Source of the DNA: an uncultured Rhodopila sp.
Lineage (GTDB): Bacteria > Pseudomonadota > Alphaproteobacteria > Acetobacterales > Acetobacteraceae
NCBI RefSeq assembly: GCF_903915725.1
Contig: NZ_CAIWTY010000097.1
Coordinates: 53,959-117,958 of the forward strand
Direction: 5' to 3'
DNA: 64,000 bases
The notes under the pieces were generated by a model. The model saw only the letters and a list, made by a program, of their open reading frames with translations, searched no databases and had not been told where the DNA came from. The translations under genes and the position numbers were made by a program. Below are positions 26,263 to 36,095 of the stretch, piece after piece (positions within the stretch are counted from its first letter, which is position 1; the number at the start of each line of letters is the position of its first letter).

Positions 26263-27642
26263 TCAGCTCTTCTTTGTTTCCGGCTCAGCCGCAACTATGC
26301 GGCCGGCCTTGATCGCCTCCACCAAGCCCTGCCAATCCTTCTCGGTCTGGTCGGCGTACGCCACGGCGAAGTCGCTTATCGCCTCCTGGAAGGCCGTGCC
26401 GCTGCCGATATAACCTGACACCAGGGCCGGATCGCCGGCCCGCGCATGCGCTCGGGCGAGGGTATAGCCGCACAGCGAGGCATAGAACGGCAGCGCCGCC
26501 TGCAATTGCGTCCCGATATCGGCCAGCCGGGAGTCCTTCAACCGCCTGATATAGAAACACCGGCCATCGATCGGTGCGGTCGTCCAGCCCAGGAATACAT
26601 CAGTCGCCGCCTGCATCATGCGCTGGCCCACAACCACCCGTTCACCGTGATTGGCGTATTCGGATGCGCCGGCAAACGGCGCGAGCACCGATTCCTGTGC
26701 CTCCTTAATTTGCAGCAGCAGCGGCGAGGCGTCACCCGCCGTCAGCAGTCCGATCGCGCAGAACGTCCCGACACTGCCCACCCCAACCGCCTTAAACGCC
26801 ACGTCGCGCAGCGTGTGGCGGTGCAGCAGCACCCGGCGGTCTTCCTGGAGTGTCTGGGCATAGGACGCAAAAGCCTTGCGCGCGGGCAGGTCGTGCTTGC
26901 TCAAGTGATAGACCAGCGGCGGCTTCTCGGGGATGTGGACCGCGCCGCCTTTCCCCTCGGCAAGGCCGAAATGTTTGGCACCGCTTTCCAAGACCCGGGC
27001 AAGACGTTTCTCTACCGCGTCGCGCACCTTGGATTTATCGATGTCGGCGATTGCCTTGGCGAGGTCGATACGCCGGTTCCAGGCAACCACCGGCGGCAGC
27101 GCAGCTAATTCCGCCATGTGCCGGCTGTACGACTGCGCGGCCGCGTAGGCCAGATTGCGGGCGGCCTTCGCGGAATATTGGGCGACGCGACCGGACACGA
27201 CGAGGCTGGCCGCCAGCCGCTTGAGGTCCCACTCGAAGGGCGCCGGCAGCGTCTCGTCGAAGTCGTTAATGTCGAAGACGGGCGATCCTTCCGGCGTCGC
27301 GTAGGAGCCGAAATTGGCGAGGTGGGCGTCGCCGCAGGCTTGCATGCGAATGCCGGACACCGGCGTGCCGGCGAGATCCGCTGCCATCACCGCGGCGGCC
27401 CCGCGCAGGAAGCCGAACGGATCGGTGCGCATGCGCCCGTAGCGGATCGGCAGCAGTTCCTGAATCCGGTTCCTGCCCTGCTCGATCAGGATGTCGACCG
27501 GATCGGCCCGATCGGCGGGGGGAGTCCACTCACCATGCGCGCTGCGTGGCACATCGCGGCGCAGCGCTGCGCCGGCCTGCCGGCGATCGTCCGGACTACG
27601 GGTCGCCATTGAGCCGTGTGCATGGGGAGGTGCGAGATCCAT
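26263..27642 (-). CDS. DUF2252 protein (kinase-like fold)
   Basis: 459 residues. Conserved DUF2252 blocks are present: RYGRMRTDPFGFLRGAA near residue 65, QACGDAHLANFGSYATPEG near 101 and VFDINDFDETLPAPFEWDLKRLAASL near 122-147. The block GDAHLxNFG plus DxNDFDE resembles the catalytic loop and metal site of aminoglycoside phosphotransferase-like kinases, but no substrate is known. An ATG at 27609 is an alternative start; neither has a good ribosome binding site. It stands alone. Confidence 0.85.
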   Translation of the reverse strand: MDLAPPHAHGSMATRSPDDRRQAGAALRRDVPRSAHGEWTPPADRADPVDILIEQGRNRIQELLPIRYGRMRTDPFGFLRGAAAVMAADLAGTPVSGIRMQACGDAHLANFGSYATPEGSPVFDINDFDETLPAPFEWDLKRLAASLVVSGRVAQYSAKAARNLAYAAAQSYSRHMAELAALPPVVAWNRRIDLAKAIADIDKSKVRDAVEKRLARVLESGAKHFGLAEGKGGAVHIPEKPPLVYHLSKHDLPARKAFASYAQTLQEDRRVLLHRHTLRDVAFKAVGVGSVGTFCAIGLLTAGDASPLLLQIKEAQESVLAPFAGASEYANHGERVVVGQRMMQAATDVFLGWTTAPIDGRCFYIRRLKDSRLADIGTQLQAALPFYASLCGYTLARAHARAGDPALVSGYIGSGTAFQEAISDFAVAYADQTEKDWQGLVEAIKAGRIVAAEPETKKS

Positions 27643-27839
27643 GATGTCATCATACTGTCATATGCACCGCTGCGCACATACCGATAACGGCTGGCCGCTG
27701 AATTGAACGCGAGTCAGGTCGATCTCCGCGGCGCTGCCCTGCGAGAAAAGCGAATGACTCCGTCGGGCCAGCAGAAAACGCGTACAGTTCGCAATACGGA
27801 AGACTCGGAAAATGGGACTCGACGCGATGCCACGCTCGG

Positions 27840-30599
27840 TCATTGCCGAGCGGGCAGCGCTTGCGTGGCGAACCCCGGGGCTTGATGGCTCGCAGAAACG
27901 TTCTTTCCGCCCGCGCCTGGATCGAGAAAACGGTAGGCAAGCAGCTTGACCGGGTCGGTTGCCAGGAACCAGACCAGCGCATACCCCCAAACCATCGCCG
28001 CCCAACCCCACCAAAGGGGGGCCACGAGGAACCCGAAGACGCAGATCATGGTTGCCAGGACCTGGGTTCCAACGACCGCCGCCAGCAGAATCCACGCCGG
28101 GCGTATCGACCACCACGGCCCGCGCGTCCGCGTCTGGAAGATCGTCAGATGTCCTGCCACCGACAGCAGAAGATACATCATGGTCTGGATCTGCGGCCGG
28201 TCGATGTGCAGCACGCGGTCACCCAGGAAGAACAGTCCGAATGAGGCAATCGGGCCGACGAGGCCCAGCACCGTGGCGATGCCAAGGACAACCCGCATGT
28301 TCCACGCTTCCGGCTGGTCTCTGTAAATGACGTTGTCGTAGGCGATCGACAAAATCGCCCCATCGTTCAGCAGCGCCAACATGACGATCATGATTGCCGT
28401 CAGGGGATAAAAGTTGAAGACCACGATCGCCAGGGTCATGAACAGCAAGACGCGCAGCGTCTCGGCGATGCGGTACATCGCGTAGCTGTTCATCCGCTGG
28501 AAAATCTTACGGCTTTCCTTGATTGCATCGATGATCACCGACAGCCCCGGCGCCACCAGCACGATGGAAGCCGCGGCCCGCGCGGCATCCGTCGCCCCGG
28601 AGACGGCAAATCCGCAGTCGGCCTTTTTCAATGCCGGGGCGTCGTTAACCCCGTCGCCCGTCATGCCGACGATGTGGCCGTGCTTTTGCAGCACATCGAC
28701 AATGTGGAATTTGTGCTCGGGGAAAACCTGGGCGAAACCGTCGGCATCCTCGATCGACCTGGTCATCGCAGCGGTTTCGTCCGTCCTGGCGTCACCCAGC
28801 GTGGCTCCGTCGAGAATGTTCGAACCCATCCCCAGTGTTTTGGCGGTCTCCCGCGCGATCGCCAGCGCATCGCCGGTTACCATCTTGATCTTGACGCCCA
28901 TCCGGGCTGCGATCGCAACGGTGGATTTGGCGTCTTCGCGCGGCGGATCGAACAGCGGCAACACGCCGAGAAGCTGCCATTGTCCGTCGCCGTCCGCCCG
29001 GGCGACGCCAAGCGCGCGAAACCCGCGCGCAGCGAAATCATCGACGGCCTTGTCCACGGCCGACTTGACGGCGGCGGCATTCGCACACAGCGCCAGAATA
29101 ACCTGAGGCGCGCCCTTGGAAACCTTGAAGAGACTCCCGTCCGCGGCCTTTACCGTGGCTTCGGTCCTTTTATGCACCGGGTCAAATGGCATGAAATGGG
29201 TGACCGCAAAGGCCTTCAGCGCCAGCTTGTCCTTCAGGCCGCCCAAGACCGCGAGATCGATGGTGTCGTCGTTTTCGGCCCGGGACGCCAGCGCACCGGC
29301 CAGAATCAGTTGATCCGCCGTGATCTTGTCCAGGCAGAACGGCTCGCCCAATGTCAGCTTGTTTTGCGTCAGCGTGCCGGTCTTGTCGGCACACAACACG
29401 TCCACGCCGGCCAGTTCCTCGATGGCAACCAGTTTGCTGACGATCGCCTGCTTCTTGGCCAGCAGGCGGGCGCCAACGGCCATCGTTACAGAGAGTACTG
29501 TCGGCATCGCCACCGGGATCGCCGCCACGGTCAGTACCAGCGCAAATTGCATCGTCGTAAGGACAGGGTCGCCGCGGTAGAGTGCGAAGCCGATGATCAC
29601 GGCGACCATCGCAACCGCCAGCATGATGAGGTAGTTGCCGATGCGCAGGACGGCCTTTTGGAAGTGGCTGACGGTGACCGCGGTTTGCACCAGTTCCGCG
29701 GTCTTGCCGAAATAGGTCTTGCCTCCGGTCGCGTAGACCAGCGCACCGATCTCACCGCGGCGGATGATGGATCCCGAATAGACCGCATCGCCCGGCTTGC
29801 GGCTTGCCGGCAGCGATTCACCCGTGAGCGCGGACTGGTCGACGGAGATCTCATCGCCGTCGAGCAATCGCGCATCCGCGGGCACGATATCACCCAGGCG
29901 CAACCGGATGGCATCGCCCGGCACCAGTTCCCGAGCCGGCGGGGTGATCCACTTTCCGTCGCGCCTGACCCGGGCCTTGATTGCCAGCCTGGCCTTCAGC
30001 GCTTCAATGGCGTTGCCGGCCTGATGCTCTTCGAAAAATCCCACTGCGGCATTGGCAACAAGCAGGGTCAGGATGATGAAGAAGTCGGGCCAGTGACGGA
30101 CCACACCCGACAATACGACAGCCACTTCGATCATCCACGGAATCGGACCCCAGAAATAGGACAGGATTTTGAGGAATACGTTGGCTTTTTCCTCCGCGAT
30201 TTCGTTTGGCCCAAACTGCTCCAGGCGCTTCGCCGCCTCGGCCTGGCTAAGCCCTTCGGGCGAGGACGCGAGTTTTTTCTCGACCTGATCAAGCGGAAGC
30301 GCGTGCAGATCCTCCTTTGTCCCGGACTCCGACAACGAAAGATGTTTCGACTTTTGCGCCCGGCCGGGCCCGTGCAGGCGCCGGACGGCCTTCGCCAGAA
30401 GAAGAACAAGCAGAACCCCGCCCGCGCCGATGACGATTCCCACCAACATCCGGACGTCCGCAAAGCCAATCGCGGCCTTCAGAAGCGCAGCGGCGAGTTC
30501 AAACGTCGAAGCGGTCACCTCATGGAGTCCGGCGGCGATGCCGGTCAGGGCATTGTGGGCGGATGAACCTTGGTCACCGCCGCTCGGGATCGCCATCAT
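27840..30599 (-). CDS. P-type ATPase, plasma-membrane H+-ATPase type (P3A)
   Basis: 919 residues. After a 100-residue N-terminal extension with one hydrophobic helix (MLVGIVIGAGGVLLVLLLAK) come the P-type domains: a cation-ATPase N-terminal segment (GLSQAEAAKRLEQFGPNEIAE), the actuator TGE motif in DQSALTGESLP, the phosphorylation site DKTGTLTQNKL near residue 402, KGAPQVIL in the nucleotide domain and MTGDGVNDAPALKKAD in the hinge. The family (TIGR01647) pumps protons out at the cost of ATP; Mg2+ or K+ remain possible. It sits downstream of a small membrane protein and a slipin on the same strand, a likely operon, and may help pH homeostasis. Confidence 0.88.
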   Translation of the reverse strand: MMAIPSGGDQGSSAHNALTGIAAGLHEVTASTFELAAALLKAAIGFADVRMLVGIVIGAGGVLLVLLLAKAVRRLHGPGRAQKSKHLSLSESGTKEDLHALPLDQVEKKLASSPEGLSQAEAAKRLEQFGPNEIAEEKANVFLKILSYFWGPIPWMIEVAVVLSGVVRHWPDFFIILTLLVANAAVGFFEEHQAGNAIEALKARLAIKARVRRDGKWITPPARELVPGDAIRLRLGDIVPADARLLDGDEISVDQSALTGESLPASRKPGDAVYSGSIIRRGEIGALVYATGGKTYFGKTAELVQTAVTVSHFQKAVLRIGNYLIMLAVAMVAVIIGFALYRGDPVLTTMQFALVLTVAAIPVAMPTVLSVTMAVGARLLAKKQAIVSKLVAIEELAGVDVLCADKTGTLTQNKLTLGEPFCLDKITADQLILAGALASRAENDDTIDLAVLGGLKDKLALKAFAVTHFMPFDPVHKRTEATVKAADGSLFKVSKGAPQVILALCANAAAVKSAVDKAVDDFAARGFRALGVARADGDGQWQLLGVLPLFDPPREDAKSTVAIAARMGVKIKMVTGDALAIARETAKTLGMGSNILDGATLGDARTDETAAMTRSIEDADGFAQVFPEHKFHIVDVLQKHGHIVGMTGDGVNDAPALKKADCGFAVSGATDAARAAASIVLVAPGLSVIIDAIKESRKIFQRMNSYAMYRIAETLRVLLFMTLAIVVFNFYPLTAIMIVMLALLNDGAILSIAYDNVIYRDQPEAWNMRVVLGIATVLGLVGPIASFGLFFLGDRVLHIDRPQIQTMMYLLLSVAGHLTIFQTRTRGPWWSIRPAWILLAAVVGTQVLATMICVFGFLVAPLWWGWAAMVWGYALVWFLATDPVKLLAYRFLDPGAGGKNVSASHQAPGFATQALPARQ

Positions 30600-30636
30600 G
30601 AGTATTCCTTGTCAGTTTTGGACGACTGCTTCAGTG

Positions 30637-30819
30637 CTAAGCCGATGCGCTGGCCAGCCGGGCCGGAGCAACAGGACGCTGCTGCGTTACCCACCACACG
30701 AAACCAACGATGGCGATGATCACGCAAGTGCCGGCCACCGGGAGCTGAGGCGATTGGTCAAGCCAACCCAAGGCCGGAACCGCCAGGAACAGCGCGCCGC
30801 CGACGGCGCAGATCTGCAA
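30637..30819 (-). CDS. Small two-helix membrane protein
   Basis: 60 residues with two hydrophobic stretches (ICAVGGALFLAVPALGWL and VAGTCVIIAIVGFVWWV). No family recognised. It lies 37 bp upstream of the P-ATPase and 49 bp downstream of the slipin on the same strand, which supports a real gene, perhaps a regulatory subunit. Start uncertain. Confidence 0.5.
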   Translation of the reverse strand: MQICAVGGALFLAVPALGWLDQSPQLPVAGTCVIIAIVGFVWWVTQQRPVAPARLASASA

Positions 30820-30868
30820 ACCCTGGATCGTACGCCCGCGATCAATGTGCCGAGCACGGATTAGATGT

Positions 30869-31705
30869 TCAGGCCCGCAACGGCACCTGTTTCATAGTCG
30901 AGCCATGAATGAGACCGTTGGCGGCGGGAACCTTGTCTGCGCCTTCAAGCAAATCCAAAAACGGCTTGATAATATCGATCGGCATTGGAAATATAATCGT
31001 GGAATTCTGTTCGGCCCCGATCTCCGTCAGCGTTTGCAGGTAGCGCAACTGCATGGCCGCGGGGATGCTGGAAAGGATCTTGGCCGCGTCAACCAATGTT
31101 TGCGATGCCTGGAACTCCGCCTCTGCATGGATGATCTTGGCGCGCCGATCGCGCTCCGCCTCCGCCTGTTTGGCGATCGCCTTCACCATGTTGTCGGTCA
31201 GTTCGACTGTTCTGATTTCGACATTGCTGACTTTGATCCCCCAAAGCTCCGTCTGGGAGTCGAGGATGCTCTGCACGTCGGCGCTCAGTTTCTTTCGTTC
31301 GGATAGCATCTCGTCCAGCTCGTGCTGCCCCAGCACCGCGCGCAACGTCGTTTGGGCGAGCATGTTCGTAGCCGGAAGGAAGTTCTGGACCTGGATGATG
31401 GCTCGCTCGGGGTTGACGACGTTGAAATAGAGCACCGCATCGACCTTCATCGAGACATTATCATGCGAGATCACGTCCTGGGTCGGGATCTCTATGACCT
31501 GTATGCGAAGATCCACCCGGACCATTTCCTGAATAAATGGAACCAGCAGGACAAGTCCGGGACCCTTGACCTTCTGAAAGCGGCCAAGCGTAAATACCAC
31601 TGCGCGTTCATATTCGCGCAGGATTTTGACGGTCGCCGAAACCAATATGAAGGCCACGACCACGATAAACGGAATGATGGTGTAAATGGATAGAAAATAG
31701 GACAT
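30869..31705 (-). CDS. Slipin (stomatin/prohibitin, SPFH family)
   Basis: 278 residues from MSYFLSIYTIIPFIVVVAFIL at 31705; an upstream in-frame start exists. One N-terminal membrane helix is followed by an SPFH domain: LREYERAVVFTLGRFQKVKG near residue 30, GLVLLVPFIQEMVRVDLRI, VSMKVDAVLYFNVVNPERA, and a coiled region AIAKQAEAERDRRAKIIHAEAEFQ near 190. Slipins organise membrane microdomains; many are encoded with NfeD proteases, but here the neighbours are a small membrane protein and a P-type ATPase. It probably scaffolds the ATPase (inference). Confidence 0.88.
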   Translation of the reverse strand: MSYFLSIYTIIPFIVVVAFILVSATVKILREYERAVVFTLGRFQKVKGPGLVLLVPFIQEMVRVDLRIQVIEIPTQDVISHDNVSMKVDAVLYFNVVNPERAIIQVQNFLPATNMLAQTTLRAVLGQHELDEMLSERKKLSADVQSILDSQTELWGIKVSNVEIRTVELTDNMVKAIAKQAEAERDRRAKIIHAEAEFQASQTLVDAAKILSSIPAAMQLRYLQTLTEIGAEQNSTIIFPMPIDIIKPFLDLLEGADKVPAANGLIHGSTMKQVPLRA

Positions 31706-31985
31706 GGCTCGCGGCCCCCGCGGAAGGAAATGGGCAACATCCGTGAACATAGTGGAATGTCGCTTACGCTAAGGTCGTTCAATAAGCACCAAGCCCGAGT
31801 CGATGGCAGGCTCGGAAACTACCTATATCTCGCCCCGGATCACGTTGTTCCACGGGCTGCAATCGACCGGGCTGCCTTACATTTCCGAGCTTTGGCATTA
31901 CACCCGCGCTGTCGCTTCCTTCGTTGCGCGGTTTAGTCCCGATACGGCGGCCACGGACCAACATGCGGCCGCCGTCGGATTTGCT

Positions 31986-32180
31986 TCAGTGCGGAATCCG
32001 GCCGAACACCTCCAGGGGCTTCTGGTGGCCGAACAGGTCGGCGATCGCCTCATCCAAACTCGGCTCCATCACCACCTTGTCGACAGTGATAACAGGCGGC
32101 GCGGTACCTGCGTCGATGGCCCGGCGTGCGTTCAGCCAGATAAAGACCACGATGACGCGTCGACCGGCCGGCGAGCGCGA
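31986..32180 (-). other. Possible gene remnant ending in a conserved-looking C-terminus
   Basis: A minus-strand frame reads RRVIVVFIWLNARRAIDAG and then PPVITVDKVVMEPSLDEAIA, DLFGHQKPLEVFGRIPH before a stop at 31986. The composition looks like protein, but no start codon or family is evident and the frame appears to shift near 32180. It may be the tail of a decayed membrane protein. The rest of the 620-bp gap (31706-32323) has nothing I recognise. Confidence 0.25.
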
Positions 32181-32323
32181 AAGCTTGCGCCGTCGTCGAA
32201 TTCATCGAGAGCATCATGAGCAGCGAACCAGCGTCGATTCTCTGAAATTGCTCGGGGACTTATCGGCAGGCGCGGACATTGGCTACACAGCGGCTCAATC
32301 CGCTTCTCGACGAGACATGACAC

Positions 32324-33595
32324 GTGCATTCCCCCTTCGATCTACTCGCCCTCCTGCTCGTCCTATCGGCCGGTCTCGCCTATCTGAACTGCCGGTTCAT
32401 GAAGCTGCCCCTGACCGTGGGCCTGCTTGTCGGCGCCGCCGCCGGCACCTTGATCCTGATCGCGCTGGATGCTCTCCTGCCGGACCTCGGCCTGAAGCTG
32501 GCCATCCGCGATCTCATCAGCCGCATTAATTTCCCGGCGGCCCTGCTCGACGGCTTCCTTGCCTTCCTGCTGTTTGCCGGCGCCCTGCATGTCAATTTCG
32601 CGGATCTGTTGGCGCGGAAATGGACAATCCTGGCGTTGGCAATCCTGGCGACGGTTCTGTCGGCAGGGCTGACAGCCGGGGCGATGTTCGCCGCGTCGCG
32701 CTGGCTCGGGCTTGGCTTATCCTTCGCCTGGTGCCTCGTCTTCGGCGCCCTGATCTCGCCCACCGACCCGGTCTCGGTCCTCGACGTCCTCAAGCGGATC
32801 GGCATCCCCCGTGGTCTTCAGGCGACCGTCGCGGGCGAAAGCCTGTTCAACGACGGTATCGGCGTGGTCCTGTTCACGCTTGCACTGTCGCTGGCGACCG
32901 GAGATCCGATCGACCGCTTCGGCCCGGCCACGATAGCGGGCCTGTTCCTGCTGCAAGCTGTCGGCGGCGGCCTGCTCGGCCTGGGGTTCGGTTATCTGAC
33001 GCTCCTGCTGGTTCGCGGTGTCGATGACTACAATGTCGAACTCATCATCTCGCTGGCGCTTGCGTCGGGCACTTACAGCGCGGCCGGACTGCTCGGGGTT
33101 TCCGGGCCAATCGCCGTCGTCGTCGCCGGTATCATCATCGGCAACCAGGGGATGGACGGCGCAATGAGCGAGATGACGCGGCAGCATCTGAGGACCTTCT
33201 GGCGCCTCGTGGAGGAAATTCTGAACGCGCTGCTGTTCCTGACCATCGGTCTCGAAATCGCGTCGATCGACCTGGATGTGCGGAGTATCATCGCGGCGGC
33301 AGCGATGATCCCGGCGGCGCTGCTAATCCGCTGGTTCAGCGTGACCATCTCGGCGCTGCCGCTCAATCTGCGTCTTCCGCACCGGTACGGCGGCTTGTTG
33401 GTCCTGACCTGGGGCGGTCTGCGCGGCGGGCTCTCGGTTGCCATGGCGCTGTCCTTGCCGGACGGCCCGAACAAAGGCCCGATCCTGACCGTGGCCTACG
33501 GGATCGTCGTCTTTTCGATCGTGGTCCAGGGCCTGACCCTGGAGCGGGTCGCCCGGCGTGCGCTGTCGGGACTAGATGACGAGTCATCACGGTAA
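32324..33595 (+). CDS. Na+/H+ antiporter, CPA1/NhaP type
   Basis: 423 residues from a GTG (VHSPFDLLALLL). About 12 hydrophobic helices with CPA1 signatures: GFLAFLLFAGALHVNFADLL near residue 78, GALISPTDPVSVLDVLKRIG near 140 (the TDPVSV ion-site helix), VAGESLFNDGIGVVLFTLAL near 168 (NDG motif) and LTWGGLRGGLSVAMALSLP near 362. It exchanges Na+ or K+ for H+ at the inner membrane. It is alone on its strand; the proton P-ATPase 2.5 kb away points to a local pH/ion theme. Confidence 0.88.
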   Translation: MHSPFDLLALLLVLSAGLAYLNCRFMKLPLTVGLLVGAAAGTLILIALDALLPDLGLKLAIRDLISRINFPAALLDGFLAFLLFAGALHVNFADLLARKWTILALAILATVLSAGLTAGAMFAASRWLGLGLSFAWCLVFGALISPTDPVSVLDVLKRIGIPRGLQATVAGESLFNDGIGVVLFTLALSLATGDPIDRFGPATIAGLFLLQAVGGGLLGLGFGYLTLLLVRGVDDYNVELIISLALASGTYSAAGLLGVSGPIAVVVAGIIIGNQGMDGAMSEMTRQHLRTFWRLVEEILNALLFLTIGLEIASIDLDVRSIIAAAAMIPAALLIRWFSVTISALPLNLRLPHRYGGLLVLTWGGLRGGLSVAMALSLPDGPNKGPILTVAYGIVVFSIVVQGLTLERVARRALSGLDDESSR

Positions 33596-33763
33596 ATAGG
33601 CCTGCGTCTATAGGTCTTTTGTATTTTGACACCCTCGGCGAGATATGGAATTTTTGTCGAGTTGCTTATTCCGAGTCTTGGTGCTGACCGACTCATACTT
33701 CAGCGGTCGGCCCAGGTTAGGTTGAGCAAAAACAGCTCTTGCGGCGCGCCAAATTAACAAAAA

Positions 33764-34108
33764 TCAGGAAGAACTCATGCCCGCATAAAGGGTGATAAAC
33801 TCTTCATACTCTTCGCCGGCGACGCCATGATCAAGGCCGATCGCCAGACTCGGGCCATGCTCGTTACCGAGCTGTGCGAAGCGAATGACGGCGCGCGAAC
33901 TGCCGGAGTTGGCAAGCTGGATCCCGTCGGGATACGGGAATCGGCGCTGACGTTACGAAACGAGCGTGGTAATCGCCCTGGACGCGCTCTGGATATCGTC
34001 CAAAGTGGCGTCGATGCTGTCGAACAACAGTGCAGCGGCTTCGCGCACGACAGTCGCACTGTATTCGGCCGGATTTCGGATAACCTGGCGGGCACTCATC
34101 AGGCTCAT
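33764..34108 (-). pseudogene. Small gene interrupted by an in-frame TAA
   Basis: An ATG at 34108 with a clear GGAGG site 5 bases before it opens MSLMSARQVIRNPAEYSATV then VREAAALLFDSIDATLDDIQ up to a TAA at codon 52 (33953-33955). The same frame then continues without a break as RRFPYPDGIQLANSGSSRAV, IRFAQLGNEHGPSLAIGLDH and GVAGEEYEEFITLYAGMSSS to a TGA at 33764. Either the product is a 51-residue protein, or a roughly 114-residue protein has been broken by one nonsense mutation. No family recognised. Confidence 0.45.
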
Positions 34109-34679
34109 TTTTGCCTCCGAGAAAAGACCAAAGACCCGTGATGGCAACAGTAAAAAGGCTGGCGGCGTCCAAGCGGAGAGAGACGCCGCCTAGTTTGGGA
34201 GAGGAACGTCCGAACACAGGAGTAGAAAGCGCCCGGCGCTGTCCACGAGTGGGAGGATGCGCTGCACGCTCGCAGCGAATCAACGAAAAAGTGAGTGCAT
34301 GGCATAAATTTTTCAGGGTCGTTCTGATTTCATCCGCGCGGGTGGCATCTTCGCCTCGGCGGCGCCGAACCGTGGCAGGTGCCGCGCTGCCAGGCTCAGG
34401 GTCGTCTGGCGGAGATGACGGGTCCCTTCAAATTCCAACGGTGAAAACCCACGGCCGCCACAAACCCGGTCACCGATGGGTGGAGGCGGCCTCGCCCGAA
34501 ACGGACCAGCGACCTTGTCGCGTGTCAAAGGGATGAGTTCGTTCCGGTTCCGCTTGATTATCGACACCATTCACGCGGGGTCACGAACCTCGGCAAGACA
34601 TAAACTCCAGTGCGATTCTGATTGCGAGATCGCACTAAAGGCATTACGGTTAGATTTTAGCCTGATCCGAGGAACGCGA
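34109..34679. other. Gene-poor stretch
   Basis: Short frames on both strands without family features. No repeat seen. Confidence 0.4.
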
Positions 34680-34905
34680 GTGCGGAAATCCCCGCCGACC
34701 GTCCAGACCCGCCTGCTTGTCATTGTCATCGCGGTGATCGTGCCCCGCATCGCGATCCGTCCTCCACATAGGGCCGGTCACACATGATAAGCTGATCGCG
34801 GTCGATGTGCCGGTGATGCGAGATGGGCATGTGGCCTATTCCCTCAGCATGGGATTCCGGCCGACCGCGTTGGGCGCTTTGGTGAGTAGCCCTCTCTTTC
34901 TTGTT
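34680..34905 (+). pseudogene. Scraps of a sensor histidine kinase N-terminus
   Basis: Two pieces in different frames: VRKSPPTVQTRLLVIVIAVI (about 34680-34745), a membrane helix as at the start of sensor kinases, and HIGPVTHDKLIAVDVPVMRD followed by GHVAYSLSMGFRP (about 34765-34860), typical of the extracellular CHASE-like sensor domain. The region between and everything downstream is missing. A relic. Confidence 0.5.
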
Positions 34906-35023
34906 CCCTGGAGGAAACACCGTCGTACTCGCCTTGCACGACAATGCGACTTTTACTTTTGCATTGATTTTCTCCAAGCCAGCGTGATTGCAGTTGTGGT
35001 TAACGATTGTCCGCTCTTTCGTT

Positions 35024-35083
35024 GATATTGAGACAGCATGAGCGGCTGCTCGTCGTGGACGACGATGACATGGTTCGCGCTGT
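35024..35083 (+). pseudogene. N-terminal scrap of a response-regulator receiver domain
   Basis: About 20 codons read ILRQHERLLVVDDDDMVRAV, the opening beta strand and acidic pocket of a REC domain, after which the similarity is lost. Together with the histidine-kinase scrap 120 bp upstream it suggests a decayed two-component or hybrid kinase gene. Bases 35084-35417 hold nothing further that I recognise. Confidence 0.45.
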
Positions 35084-35417
35084 TCCTTGCCTGCGGAGCC
35101 AATCGCTTCGTGGCCATCCGGATCGCCCCTGGTCGCAAGGAGTTCGGCCGGATCAATCAGCACCGGGCACCGCCGGAATCAAAGATTCTGCGATTTGGCT
35201 GGGGGATCTGGATACGGTCCGGCAATCTTTGCCCCAAGCAGAAACAATGACTTCGCTACTCCGGCCGTCTCGTCGCCGCGGAATGTGGGACAGTATTCCG
35301 GAGCGGTCAAGCGGGACATTGCTGCGAATCGGTGCCAAGCTGTGAGGGGAGAACCGAGTAACGTTCACGGCGGGATACTCAGCGGATCACTTCGCCGCCG
35401 GCGTTCGCAGACCGCGG

Positions 35418-35879
35418 TCAGACGGCGATCGGCGGTCCCCACGGCTGTGACGGTTGTGAAGTTGACTTCGTGCTACGCGCTCTGCGGCTCGCAGCCTCGG
35501 TGCGCACGGGCACGGTCAGTGCCACGGTCGGGGTCGCAGGCTCCGGATCGTGCTTGTCCGATTGCGTCGGCGCGATCTCCACCCGGGCAAAGCCGGGCGG
35601 TGACTGCAGCAAAAGCGTCATTCGGCCGCCGATCAGCTTCTGTCGCCAGCCATACAGCAGCCCGCTGCTGATGCCATGCTTGCGCGCCACTTCCGTCGGC
35701 GTCAGCGTCGATCCCAGGCTTTCGGCGACGATCTCTTGCTTCTGCTCGAGCGTCCACGCACGGCGCCGCTCGCCGCGCGTGATGACCTCGACCTGAGGCG
35801 TACGAGCGCCCTTACGACCAATCGTACGGGCGTCCTCAGCGGGGTCCGCCTCCGGAACCAAAATCGGCGTTGCGTCCAT
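35418..35879 (-). CDS. tnpA: IS66 transposase accessory protein TnpA (N-terminal part intact)
   Basis: 153 residues. A helix-turn-helix is present: VEVITRGERRRAWTLEQKQE near residue 31 and LTPTEVARKHGISSGLLYGW near 60, typical of IS66 OrfA. After about residue 100 the sequence (Thr/Pro/Ser rich) no longer looks like the family, probably because the element is truncated. Not expected to work without TnpB/TnpC. Confidence 0.75.
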   Translation of the reverse strand: MDATPILVPEADPAEDARTIGRKGARTPQVEVITRGERRRAWTLEQKQEIVAESLGSTLTPTEVARKHGISSGLLYGWRQKLIGGRMTLLLQSPPGFARVEIAPTQSDKHDPEPATPTVALTVPVRTEAASRRARSTKSTSQPSQPWGPPIAV

Positions 35880-35938
35880 GGCCGACTTCGATCACAGCGA
35901 AATCACCCGCCGCAAGGTGTCGCCGCCGAATCGCTTAC
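35418..35938 (-). mobile_element. IS66-family insertion sequence remnant (left end plus tnpA)
   Basis: Bases 35938 down to about 35907 (minus) begin GTAAGCGATTCGGCGGCGAC and continue ACCTTGCGGCGG, which fits the GTAA start of IS66 terminal repeats. A transposase subunit gene (35418-35879) follows. No tnpB or tnpC and no right end are found to the left, so the element is truncated near 35420. Confidence 0.7.
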
Positions 35939-36095
35939 GGGCGGCTCGGCGTGTTCCGCCGACAAGCCGCGTTATCGCGCATACGCGGGGACAGATTTTG
36001 CTCCACTCAGGCTGCGCGGCGCGGCCCGCCGTTGTCGGTCACCACAGGTTGCGTGCAGCCGCTACCGAGCGTTTTCGCGGGTGGCCCTCCAGGCC
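35939..36095. other. Spacer between the IS66 end and the CoA-transferase
   Basis: 157 bp without a gene. Contains GGGGACAGATTTTGCTCC, which resembles short repeats at ends of some insertion elements. Confidence 0.3.
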
